From GCA-2733415 sp964276095 (GTDB taxonomy: Bacteria > Bacteroidota > Bacteroidia > Flavobacteriales > Flavobacteriaceae): a DNA stretch of 64,000 bases. Positions within the stretch are counted from its first letter, which is position 1. Each line of letters starts with the position of its first letter. A program made the position numbers and the translations under genes. The notes under the pieces are model-generated. The model saw nothing but the letters and a program-made list of their open reading frames with translations. It was not told the origin of the DNA and searched no databases. The stretch is taken from assembly GCA_964276095.1 (NCBI GenBank), contig CAXYDR010000001.1, forward strand, positions 310,001 through 374,000, given 5' to 3'. Positions 17,917 through 25,624 of this stretch are shown piece by piece.

Positions 17917-20706
17917 CTATATTTTATCTTTTAAATAAATCCCTGTAACAGAATTTTTGCTTTTTACCATGTCTTCTGGAGTACCAGAAAATAAAAGTTC
18001 CCCACCAAAATCACCACCTTCTGGACCAAGGTCAATTATATAATCAGCACATTTTATCAATTCTAAATTGTGTTCAATTACAATAATGGAATGACCTTTA
18101 TCTAATAAAGCATTAAATGAAGTTAATAGTTTCTGAATATCGTGAAAATGTAAACCAGTTGTTGGTTCATCAAAAATGAATAATACTTTATCTTTTGTTC
18201 TTCCTTTTACTAAAAATGAAGCTAGTTTAATACGTTGTGCTTCACCACCAGATAGAGTAGAAGAGGATTGTCCTAATTGTACGTATCCTAAACCAACATC
18301 TTGTAACGGCTGTAATTTATTGGCTATTTTAGATTGTTCGTTGTGTATAAAAAAGTCTAAAGCATCATCAATAGTCATGGTTAGTATATCATGAATTGAT
18401 TTTCCATCAAATGTTGCCTCTAATACTTCTTTCTTAAAACGTTTTCCTTTACAGACATCACATTCTAAATGAACATCTGCCATGAATTGCATTTCGATTG
18501 TTACTTCACCTTCACCTTTACAAACTTCGCATCGTCCACCATCAACATTAAATGAAAAATGTTTAGGTTGATAGTTTCTTATTTGAGAAACACTTTGACT
18601 AGCATATAAAGCTCTGATATCATCATAAGCTTTAATATAAGTAACCGGATTTGATCTGGAAGAACGTCCTATAGGATTTTGATCAACAAATTCAATGTTT
18701 TTAATATGACTATAGTTACCAGTAATACTTGTAAATTCTCCTGGCTTTATACCATAACCACCTAATTCTTTGTGCAAAGCAGGATAAAGAATACTTTTAA
18801 TTAAAGTACTTTTTCCACTACCTGAAACTCCTGTAACAACAGTTAATGAGTCTAATGGAAAAGTAACATCAATATTTTTTAAGTTATTTTCTCTAGCTCC
18901 TTTTATATAGATGTTGTTTTTTGAAACTCTTCGCTTTTTTGGAACTTCAATTTTTAATTTTTCATTTAAGTATTTTGCTGTAAGTGAATCAGATTCAAGC
19001 AATTCCTTGTATGTTCCCGAAGCAACTACTTCACCACCAAAAGTTCCTGCTTCAGGACCTATATCAATAATTTGATCGGCAGCTTTCATGATATCTTCAT
19101 CATGTTCAACTACAATAACGGTGTTTCCTAAATCACGTAGCGATTTTAAAACGGTAATTAATTTCTCAGAATCTTTTGGGTGCAATCCAATACTAGGTTC
19201 GTCTAAAATATACATGGATCCTACTAAACTACTACCTAAAGAAGTTGCCAAATTAATACGCTGACTTTCTCCTCCTGAGAGTGAGTTTGATTTTCTATTT
19301 AATGTTAAATAATCCAACCCAACATTCGCAAGGAATCCTAATCGGTTATTAATTTCAGTTAATAAACGTTTTGCTATTTGAGTATCATATTTGTCTAATT
19401 CTAAAGTATTGAAAAATGGAATTAAATCTTTTATTGATTTTTCAACTAAATCAGATATTGAAACATCATTAACTTTTATGTAATTAGTTTCAGGTCGTAA
19501 TCGTTTACCTGAACAAGTATGACATTTTGTTTTTCCTCGATAACGAGATAATAATACTCTATTTTGGATTTTATAACTCTTTTCTTCCAATTCCTTAAAG
19601 AACTCCGTTAATCCAGTAAAGTGTTTGTTACCAGTCCACAATAACTCTTTTTGCTCTTCTGATAACTCAAAATATGGTTTATGAATAGGGAAGTCAAATT
19701 TATAAGCACTATTTACCAATTGATCACGATACCAACTTAAAGTTTCTCCTCTCCAAGCAAAAATGGCATTTTCAAATATAGAAAGAGAGGTATCTGGAAC
19801 AACTAACATTTCATCCAAACCTACAACATCCCCATAACCTTCACAAGTTGGACAGGCACCATACGGATTGTTAAAACTAAACAAATGTGTGTTAGGTTCT
19901 AAAAAAGTAAGACCATCTAATTCAAATTTATTACTAAATGGAGTAGTAGTATTTGTTGTTATGTTTTCAATACTACAATCGCCTTTTCCTTCGTAAAAAG
20001 CCACTTGTATAGCATCGGCTAAACGGTTATAGAAATCTTCATCATCTTGTTTTAATATAACTCTATCAACAACTAAATGTATGTTGGTAATTTCATCTGA
20101 ATCTTTAAAATCATCTATTCTGATAACCTCATTATTTACTTTTATTCTAGCGAAACCTTGTTGTTGTAATATTTTTACTTTTTGAGCAAGCGTCCTTGTT
20201 TCTTCTGCTTCAACAGGGGCTAATAGTAATAATTTATTATTATCATCAAGTGTTTTTAAATAATTGACAATATCGCTAACGGTATGCTTTTTAACTCTAT
20301 TTCCAGAAGTAGGGGAATAGGTACGACCAATACGAGCAAATAACAATTTTAAGTAATCGTAAATTTCTGTTGTAGTACCAACGGTACTTCTTGGGTTAGT
20401 TGAATTTACCTTTTGTTCTATAGCAATTGCTGGAGCAATCCCTTTAATATAATCTACTTTTGGTTTATTTAATCGTCCTAAAAATTGCCTTGCATATGAT
20501 GATAAACTTTCTACATAACGTCGTTGTCCTTCTGCATATAAAGTGTCAAAAGCTAAGCTAGATTTACCAGATCCAGATAAACCGGTAATAACAACTAGTT
20601 TGTTCCTAGGGATAACAACATCAATATTTTTAAGGTTATGCAATTTTGCACCTTTAATGATGATGTTTTCTTTTGGGTTAATTTTAGATAAATCAGCTTT
20701 TAGCAT
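17917..20706 (-). CDS. uvrA: Excinuclease ABC subunit A
   Basis: A 929-residue DNA damage recognition ATPase of nucleotide excision repair, which loads UvrB at lesions. Two ABC modules are complete: Walker A GLSGSGKSS (residues 42-50) and GVSGSGKST, signatures LSGGESQR and LSGGEAQR, and Walker B ILDEPSIGLHP and IFDEPTTGLHF. Zinc-finger cysteines appear as CPTCEGYG, CHTCSGKR, CEVCKGEG and CDVCKGKR. Length is normal. Divergent from the ECF sigma gene, with about 240 bp between them. Confidence 0.98.
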   Translation of the reverse strand: MLKADLSKINPKENIIIKGAKLHNLKNIDVVIPRNKLVVITGLSGSGKSSLAFDTLYAEGQRRYVESLSSYARQFLGRLNKPKVDYIKGIAPAIAIEQKVNSTNPRSTVGTTTEIYDYLKLLFARIGRTYSPTSGNRVKKHTVSDIVNYLKTLDDNNKLLLLAPVEAEETRTLAQKVKILQQQGFARIKVNNEVIRIDDFKDSDEITNIHLVVDRVILKQDDEDFYNRLADAIQVAFYEGKGDCSIENITTNTTTPFSNKFELDGLTFLEPNTHLFSFNNPYGACPTCEGYGDVVGLDEMLVVPDTSLSIFENAIFAWRGETLSWYRDQLVNSAYKFDFPIHKPYFELSEEQKELLWTGNKHFTGLTEFFKELEEKSYKIQNRVLLSRYRGKTKCHTCSGKRLRPETNYIKVNDVSISDLVEKSIKDLIPFFNTLELDKYDTQIAKRLLTEINNRLGFLANVGLDYLTLNRKSNSLSGGESQRINLATSLGSSLVGSMYILDEPSIGLHPKDSEKLITVLKSLRDLGNTVIVVEHDEDIMKAADQIIDIGPEAGTFGGEVVASGTYKELLESDSLTAKYLNEKLKIEVPKKRRVSKNNIYIKGARENNLKNIDVTFPLDSLTVVTGVSGSGKSTLIKSILYPALHKELGGYGIKPGEFTSITGNYSHIKNIEFVDQNPIGRSSRSNPVTYIKAYDDIRALYASQSVSQIRNYQPKHFSFNVDGGRCEVCKGEGEVTIEMQFMADVHLECDVCKGKRFKKEVLEATFDGKSIHDILTMTIDDALDFFIHNEQSKIANKLQPLQDVGLGYVQLGQSSSTLSGGEAQRIKLASFLVKGRTKDKVLFIFDEPTTGLHFHDIQKLLTSFNALLDKGHSIIVIEHNLELIKCADYIIDLGPEGGDFGGELLFSGTPEDMVKSKNSVTGIYLKDKI

Positions 20707-20949
20707 AATTAGGTCGAAATTGGGTTAAGACTAATTAGCGAAATTACGGAAAATTATGTCAAAATTGATCAGCTATTTATTTCAATATTAATAGAGATTA
20801 TCCACTAACTTAATAGGATAATACATTATTATAGTTATATTTGAGATTATAATTATAAAAATTCTGCCTATACAATAGCATTACTTTCAACAAATTTAGT
20901 ATTAAAGATAGCTCCTATCTTGATTTGTTTAACCTAAAAAAGTAATGTT

Positions 20950-21534
20950 ATGAATACAAACACTTCTGATGCCGTATTAGTTAAAAATTATATTGATGGA
21001 AATGAAAGAGCGCTTGAAGTTTTAGTGTTAAGACATAAAAGTAGGGTGTATAATTTTATTTATTCAAAAGTTTTAGATGGGGATTTAAGCGAGGATATTT
21101 TTCAAGATACTTTTATTAAAGTAATTAGAACATTAAGGAAAGGTACTTATAATGAGGAAGGAAAATTCTTGCCGTGGTTAATGCGTATTGCTCATAATTT
21201 AATTATTGATCATTTTAGGAAAAGTAATAGAATGCCCAAATTTGAGTCAAAAGACAAAGAGTTTGATATATTTTCTATGCTAAAAGATTCAGGAAGAAAT
21301 GCTGAAAAACAATTAATTGTTGATCAAATTTCTGCTGATGTTAGGAAGTTGGTAGATGAACTTCCTGAGGATCAAAAACAAGTAGTGTATATGCGTTTGT
21401 TTAAGGATATGAGTTTTAAAGAAATTGCAGAAAACACTGATGTTAGTATCAATACAGCCTTGGGTAGAATGCGATATGCGATTATTAACTTAAGGCGTTT
21501 AGTAGTGGAACATAATATTGTTTTAACGGAATAA
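20950..21534 (+). CDS. RNA polymerase sigma factor, ECF (sigma-70) family
   Basis: A 194-residue ECF sigma factor. Region 2 spans about residues 25-90 with the core-binding stretch GDLSEDIFQDTFIKV and DNA-contacting LIIDHFRKSNR; region 4 (residues ~130-185) is a helix-turn-helix with FKEIAENTDVSINTALGRM. No anti-sigma gene of usual size follows; instead a 47-residue ORF lies 52 bp downstream. A short hairpin (AAGATAG/CTATCTT, 20906-20922) lies in the leader. Targets unknown. Confidence 0.92.
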   Translation: MNTNTSDAVLVKNYIDGNERALEVLVLRHKSRVYNFIYSKVLDGDLSEDIFQDTFIKVIRTLRKGTYNEEGKFLPWLMRIAHNLIIDHFRKSNRMPKFESKDKEFDIFSMLKDSGRNAEKQLIVDQISADVRKLVDELPEDQKQVVYMRLFKDMSFKEIAENTDVSINTALGRMRYAIINLRRLVVEHNIVLTE

Positions 21535-21586
21535 CAATAAAGGCATTTTTTTTGCGTTATCAGTTTATAACCATTAAACTATTTAT

Positions 21587-21730
21587 ATGCCAAAAATTTA
21601 CTCTCAAGGTTCTAAAAAAATGAATAATTTACAACCGAAACAAGAAACAATTGATTTTATTTTAAATTTTTCAAAAGCAATTCACGTTGTGAAAACAAGA
21701 AATATGTTGATAGAAATGCACAAGAATTAG
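21587..21730 (+). CDS. Small protein (47 residues) downstream of ECF sigma factor
   Basis: An open frame with a clean ATG that encodes MPKIYSQGSKKMNNLQPKQ followed by an amphipathic helix (TIDFILNFSKAIHVV) and a basic end. It is too short for usual gene finders. Position right behind the sigma gene on the same strand and protein-like composition suggest a real, possibly co-transcribed gene; a role in sigma control is only inference. An internal ATG at codon 12 is an alternative start. Confidence 0.6.
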   Translation: MPKIYSQGSKKMNNLQPKQETIDFILNFSKAIHVVKTRNMLIEMHKN

Positions 21731-21802
21731 CAAGCTTAAAGATATATTTTTTGATAGTAAACAACCATCGCACATTTAAGTGTTACTAAGTGCATTGGTT
21801 GT

Positions 21803-22468
21803 TTACTTACTTTTAGAATGTTTTTTATAATATTCGTCTAATACACTTTTTCTTCCAATAGTCTTAGTAATAACATCTTCTTCTAGATTCCATCCTCTGG
21901 CAGGAGAGTATTCTCTACCATACCAAATAATTTGTAAATGTAAATCATTCCATATTTCTTCTGGAAATAAACGTTTTGCATCTTTTTCTGTTTGAACAAC
22001 ATTTTTCCCATTAGTTAAATTCCAACGATACATCAATCTGTGAATATGCGTGTCAACAGGGAAAGCAGGTATTCCGAAAGCTTGAGATAAAACTACAGCG
22101 GCTGTTTTATGACCTACCGCTGGAAGCTCTTCCAAGTCTTCATAGGTTTTAGGAACTTCACCGTTGTGTTTGTCTATTAAAATATGGGATAAACCATAAA
22201 TCCCTTTTGATTTCATAGGAGATAAGCCTACAGGCTTTATAATTTCTCTAATTTCCTCAACAGATAGTTTAATCATGTCATAAGGGTTATCAGCTTCAGC
22301 AAATAACAATGGCGTAATTTTATTTACACGTACGTCCGTACTTTGTGCGGAAAGTAAAACAGCTATAAGTAATGTATAAGGATCTTTATGATCTAACGGG
22401 ATAGGTATTTCAGGGTACTTTTCAGCGAGTGTATTTATAACAAAATTTACTTTTTCTTGCTTATTCAT
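21803..22468 (-). CDS. nth: Endonuclease III-type DNA glycosylase/AP lyase without Fe-S cluster
   Basis: A 221-residue HhH-GPD enzyme that removes oxidised pyrimidines and nicks the abasic site. The helix-hairpin-helix has the catalytic lysine in LPAVGHKTAAVV, followed by the catalytic aspartate in FPVDTHIHR. The usual C-terminal C-x6-C-x2-C-x5-C iron-sulfur loop is absent; the protein has no cysteine at all and ends in IGRKSVLDEYYKK. It remains full length otherwise. Divergent from bcp with start codons about 40 bp apart. Confidence 0.92.
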   Translation of the reverse strand: MNKQEKVNFVINTLAEKYPEIPIPLDHKDPYTLLIAVLLSAQSTDVRVNKITPLLFAEADNPYDMIKLSVEEIREIIKPVGLSPMKSKGIYGLSHILIDKHNGEVPKTYEDLEELPAVGHKTAAVVLSQAFGIPAFPVDTHIHRLMYRWNLTNGKNVVQTEKDAKRLFPEEIWNDLHLQIIWYGREYSPARGWNLEEDVITKTIGRKSVLDEYYKKHSKSK

Positions 22469-22509
22469 AGTTGTATCTTTACGAATGTAAAAATAGAAAA
22501 ATTAAAGAA

Positions 22510-22965
22510 ATGAATACACTTAAAGTAGGAGATAAGGCACCAAATTTTGAAGCATTAGATAATGCAGGAAATACTGTGAAATTAACTGACTATGCTGGAA
22601 AAAAACTAGTAGTATTTTTTTACCCAAAAGCAAGCACACCTGGTTGTACGATGCAAGCGTGTAATTTAAGAGATAATTACCAGTCTTTTTTAGCAAAAGG
22701 TTATGATGTACTTGGTGTTAGTGCAGATTCTGCAAAACGTCAGCAAAATTTTATAGACAAGAAAGAATTACCGTTTCCTTTATTAGCGGATGAAAGTAAA
22801 GAAGTAATAAATGCTTTCGGAGTTTGGGGGACTAAAAAATTTATGGGTAAAGTATATGATGGAATTCATAGAATTACTTTCGTAATTGATGAAAAAGGAG
22901 TGATAGAAGAGGTAATAGATAAAGTAAAAACAAAAGCACATACAGCTCAAATATTAGGAGAGTAA
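22510..22965 (+). CDS. bcp: Thioredoxin-dependent thiol peroxidase (Bcp/PrxQ)
   Basis: A 151-residue peroxiredoxin that reduces hydrogen peroxide and organic peroxides with thioredoxin as donor. The peroxidatic Cys is C46 in TPGCTMQAC and the resolving Cys is C51, the Bcp spacing. I take ATG 22510, where homology begins (MNTLKVGDKAPNF), rather than an in-frame ATG at 22471 that lies in the divergent promoter region. Neighbouring an oxidative DNA repair glycosylase fits a stress setting. Confidence 0.93.
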   Translation: MNTLKVGDKAPNFEALDNAGNTVKLTDYAGKKLVVFFYPKASTPGCTMQACNLRDNYQSFLAKGYDVLGVSADSAKRQQNFIDKKELPFPLLADESKEVINAFGVWGTKKFMGKVYDGIHRITFVIDEKGVIEEVIDKVKTKAHTAQILGE

Positions 22966-22971
22966 TAATTG

Positions 22972-23868
22972 TCATTTCCTCGGGTGAAATTGCTCAATTA
23001 CTTTTGCTAGATGACTACGGTCAACATGCATATAAATTTCTGTAGTTGTAATACTTTCATGACCTAACATTAATTGAATGGCGCTTAAATCGGCGCCGTT
23101 TTCTAGTAAATGGGTGGCAAAAGAATGCCTAAAAGTATGAGGGCTGATATTTTTATTCAAACTTATTTTTTCAGCCAAACGTTTTACAATAGTAAAAATC
23201 ATAGCTCTTGTTAATTGTTTCCCTCTTCTGTTTAAAAACAACGTATCTTCAAAAGATGGTTGTATGTTCATGTGAATTCGAACTTCTTTTCTGTAAATAG
23301 TAATGTATTTTTGAGTTAATGGACCTATAGGAACAAAACGCTCTTTATTCCCTTTACCAGTAACTTTAATAAAACCTTCTTCAAAAAATAAATCGGAAAG
23401 TTTCAAACTAGTTAATTCGGAAACACGTAAGCCACAACCATATAAGGTTTCAATGATAGCTCTATTGCGTTCCCCTTCAGGTTTACTTAAGTCTACAGCA
23501 GCGGAAAGTTTGTCAATATCATCAATTGATAATGTATCAGGTAATTTTCTTCCTATTCTTGGAGATTCAATTAATTCTAGCGGATTATCCTCTCTATAAT
23601 CTTCAAAAAGTAAGTAATTAAAAAAACTTTTTAACCCGGAAATTAAACGCGCTTGTGAACGCTCGTTAACGATTTTAGCAACTTGGTAAATAAACTCTTT
23701 TAAAGTATTTGAATCTATAGTAAGTGGCGTAGTATTGATATTATTGTCGTCTAAAAAACGAATCAGCTTTACAACATCTAAGGAGTAGCTTTCTATTGAG
23801 TTGTCAGAAAGGCTTCTTTCTAGTTTTAGATAGTGTTTATAATCCGTTAAAGCGCTATTCCATTTCAT
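22972..23868 (-). CDS. xerD: Site-specific tyrosine recombinase XerD-like
   Basis: A 298-residue tyrosine recombinase that resolves chromosome dimers at dif with FtsK. The N-terminal SAM-like domain covers residues 1-95. Catalytic residues are visible: Arg in GCGLRVSEL, His-x-x-Arg in HTFRHSFATHL, His in LGHESITTTEIY and the Tyr nucleophile in EIYMHV. Length and the chromosomal setting favour housekeeping Xer over a mobile integrase. Convergent with bcp, 6 bp apart. Confidence 0.9.
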   Translation of the reverse strand: MKWNSALTDYKHYLKLERSLSDNSIESYSLDVVKLIRFLDDNNINTTPLTIDSNTLKEFIYQVAKIVNERSQARLISGLKSFFNYLLFEDYREDNPLELIESPRIGRKLPDTLSIDDIDKLSAAVDLSKPEGERNRAIIETLYGCGLRVSELTSLKLSDLFFEEGFIKVTGKGNKERFVPIGPLTQKYITIYRKEVRIHMNIQPSFEDTLFLNRRGKQLTRAMIFTIVKRLAEKISLNKNISPHTFRHSFATHLLENGADLSAIQLMLGHESITTTEIYMHVDRSHLAKVIEQFHPRK

Positions 23869-23883
23869 ATGGTTTAAAAATAC

Positions 23884-23910
23884 AAAACCTCAAGAAGTAC
23901 TTGAGGTTTT
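23884..23910 (-). terminator. Terminator of the OmpA/helix-hairpin-helix operon
   Basis: AAAACCTCAAG (23884-23894) and CTTGAGGTTTT (23900-23910) form a perfect 11-bp stem just after the minus-strand stop at 23931 and before the xerD start. Confidence 0.78.
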
Positions 23911-23930
23911 TGTAAGAATATTTGATAAGA

Positions 23931-24530
23931 TTATTTTTTGTCATTTCTCTTGTCTGTATCTTCTTTGCTGTAATTAACGTCTTTACTGTCTACACGTTTA
24001 CTGAAATCGGTTTCTCCACCGTCTTTTAAAACGTTTGATTGCCCTCGCCAATCGTCTCGTAAAATTCTACCAGGGAAAAATTCAATTAAGTTGGTTATTT
24101 TTTTAATGTCCTCATCAGAAAATTTACTTACTTGGTCAAACGTATAGATCCCAAGTGCATTAAGTTTTTTCTCTATAAATGGACCAACACCGCTAATTTT
24201 TTTTAAGTCATCTTTATCTGCCTCAGTTGCTACTCCAAAACTAGAAAAATCTAATGCAGTTTTTTCTACGGCTTTCCCTGAGCGTTCCATTGTTTTTTTA
24301 GCTTTTATTTTTTTAGAAGTGAAAGTAGTATTTGCGTGTTTTTCTTTTGGCTTTTTGTTTCCAAGTAATTTTAATCTTTTGTTTTCATCATGACAACGTA
24401 TCAAAGCTTCTTTTGAAGATTTTCCGTTCAGCCATGAGGATAAAAAATATCCTAATAAAAATGATAATAACATTAATAGTAGTAAACACCACCAGTTGAT
24501 ACAATTTTCTGAATTAAATATATGTGACAT
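23931..24530 (-). CDS. Membrane-anchored helix-hairpin-helix protein, unknown function
   Basis: A 199-residue protein. Residues ~13-33 form one transmembrane helix, then a basic linker. Residues ~105-165 hold a helix-hairpin-helix domain (LKKISGVGPFIEKKLNALGIYTFDQVSKF) ending in FFPGRILRDDW, like the domains found in L21-type/NuoE-linked HhH proteins. The C-terminus is charged. It follows an OmpA-like gene by 17 bp on the same strand and probably shares its transcript. It may bind DNA or protein at the membrane. Confidence 0.72.
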   Translation of the reverse strand: MSHIFNSENCINWWCLLLLMLLSFLLGYFLSSWLNGKSSKEALIRCHDENKRLKLLGNKKPKEKHANTTFTSKKIKAKKTMERSGKAVEKTALDFSSFGVATEADKDDLKKISGVGPFIEKKLNALGIYTFDQVSKFSDEDIKKITNLIEFFPGRILRDDWRGQSNVLKDGGETDFSKRVDSKDVNYSKEDTDKRNDKK

Positions 24531-24547
24531 GTTTGTTGATTTAGTAA

Positions 24548-25462
24548 TTAGTTTATGTTGATTTCTATTCGTCTGTTTTTTGCTCTTCCTTCGTTGGTAG
24601 TATTGTCAGCAATCGGAATAAGCTCTCCTTTTGAAATGACTTGTAGTTTTGTTTTGTCAATACCTTGCGCTATGAAATGATTCATGACATTTGTTGCTCT
24701 ATCAATTCCAATAATTTCGTTATCTGATTCTTCTCCAAGGCTATCCGTATGCCCAGTGATTTTTATTGTTTTATTCGGATTATTAATCAGGTAATTTTTT
24801 AAATCAGCAGTATATGTTATTAGTGTATTGTCTGGAATGAATTCTCTTGAATTAAATTTCGTATATAAAAATTTGGTTGTTATTCCTTTATCAATTGTTC
24901 CGAATTTAGTTTCAGAAATTTCTTTAAATGATAAATCAATACCTCCACTGTAAGTACCATTAGTGTACTTATAGTTTTGTTTTATTCCAGTAGTATTTAT
25001 TTTGTCAGTATTTAATCCGAAGTTAACAAGTATGGTTTTTAAATAATTTGCACGTTGAATACCAAAATTCAGGCTATCATTATTAGTTCTTATTTCCTCG
25101 GTATTGTACCAACCAGAAATATATAATTCTTTGTTTTGGTTGTTGTTGAGGTAATTAAAAACAGAATCTTTAAATCTAGCTAGTGATTTTGGAATGTCGA
25201 CACTTGTTGAATCTTTAATTATTTTTAACTGATCTTGAAATGAGAAAATAGTCTTTCCGTTTTCATTAGTGATATTGAACAACGAGTTTTTGACTTTAGT
25301 AATAGGTGTTTTAGTAACCTTATTAACTTTAATAACATCTTTTTCAATTTGTTGATGTATGTTGCTGTGACCGGTTTCACAAATAGGGCAGGAGTAGTAC
25401 CACCACATACCTAAAAAGGCCCATAAAAGGAATATGAGCAGTGAGATAATAAAATTTTTCAT
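24548..25462 (-). CDS. OmpA-domain protein with N-terminal membrane anchor
   Basis: A 304-residue protein with one N-terminal transmembrane helix (residues 3-23), then a C-x2-C pair (CPIC). The C-terminal ~110 residues are an OmpA-like peptidoglycan-binding domain with TGHTDSLGEESDN, DRATNVMNHFIAQG and GRAKNRRIEI. A weaker OmpA-like copy seems to occupy residues ~100-180 (YISGWYNTEEIR, GIQRANYLKTIL). It heads a two-gene operon with the HhH protein. Confidence 0.8.
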   Translation of the reverse strand: MKNFIISLLIFLLWAFLGMWWYYSCPICETGHSNIHQQIEKDVIKVNKVTKTPITKVKNSLFNITNENGKTIFSFQDQLKIIKDSTSVDIPKSLARFKDSVFNYLNNNQNKELYISGWYNTEEIRTNNDSLNFGIQRANYLKTILVNFGLNTDKINTTGIKQNYKYTNGTYSGGIDLSFKEISETKFGTIDKGITTKFLYTKFNSREFIPDNTLITYTADLKNYLINNPNKTIKITGHTDSLGEESDNEIIGIDRATNVMNHFIAQGIDKTKLQVISKGELIPIADNTTNEGRAKNRRIEININ

Positions 25463-25624
25463 GTTTAAAAATTAATTAGTTGTACTTAAAGTTACTAATT
25501 AAGATTTGTATAGTAGTGATTACTAATGAATTAATCGATTAAGTGAGCGTGTTTTAGGATGAAAAGGATAGTGAGATGCTTTCCTGTTTTCAATATCAAA
25601 TATGTGTTAATTTGTTTTAGATGC

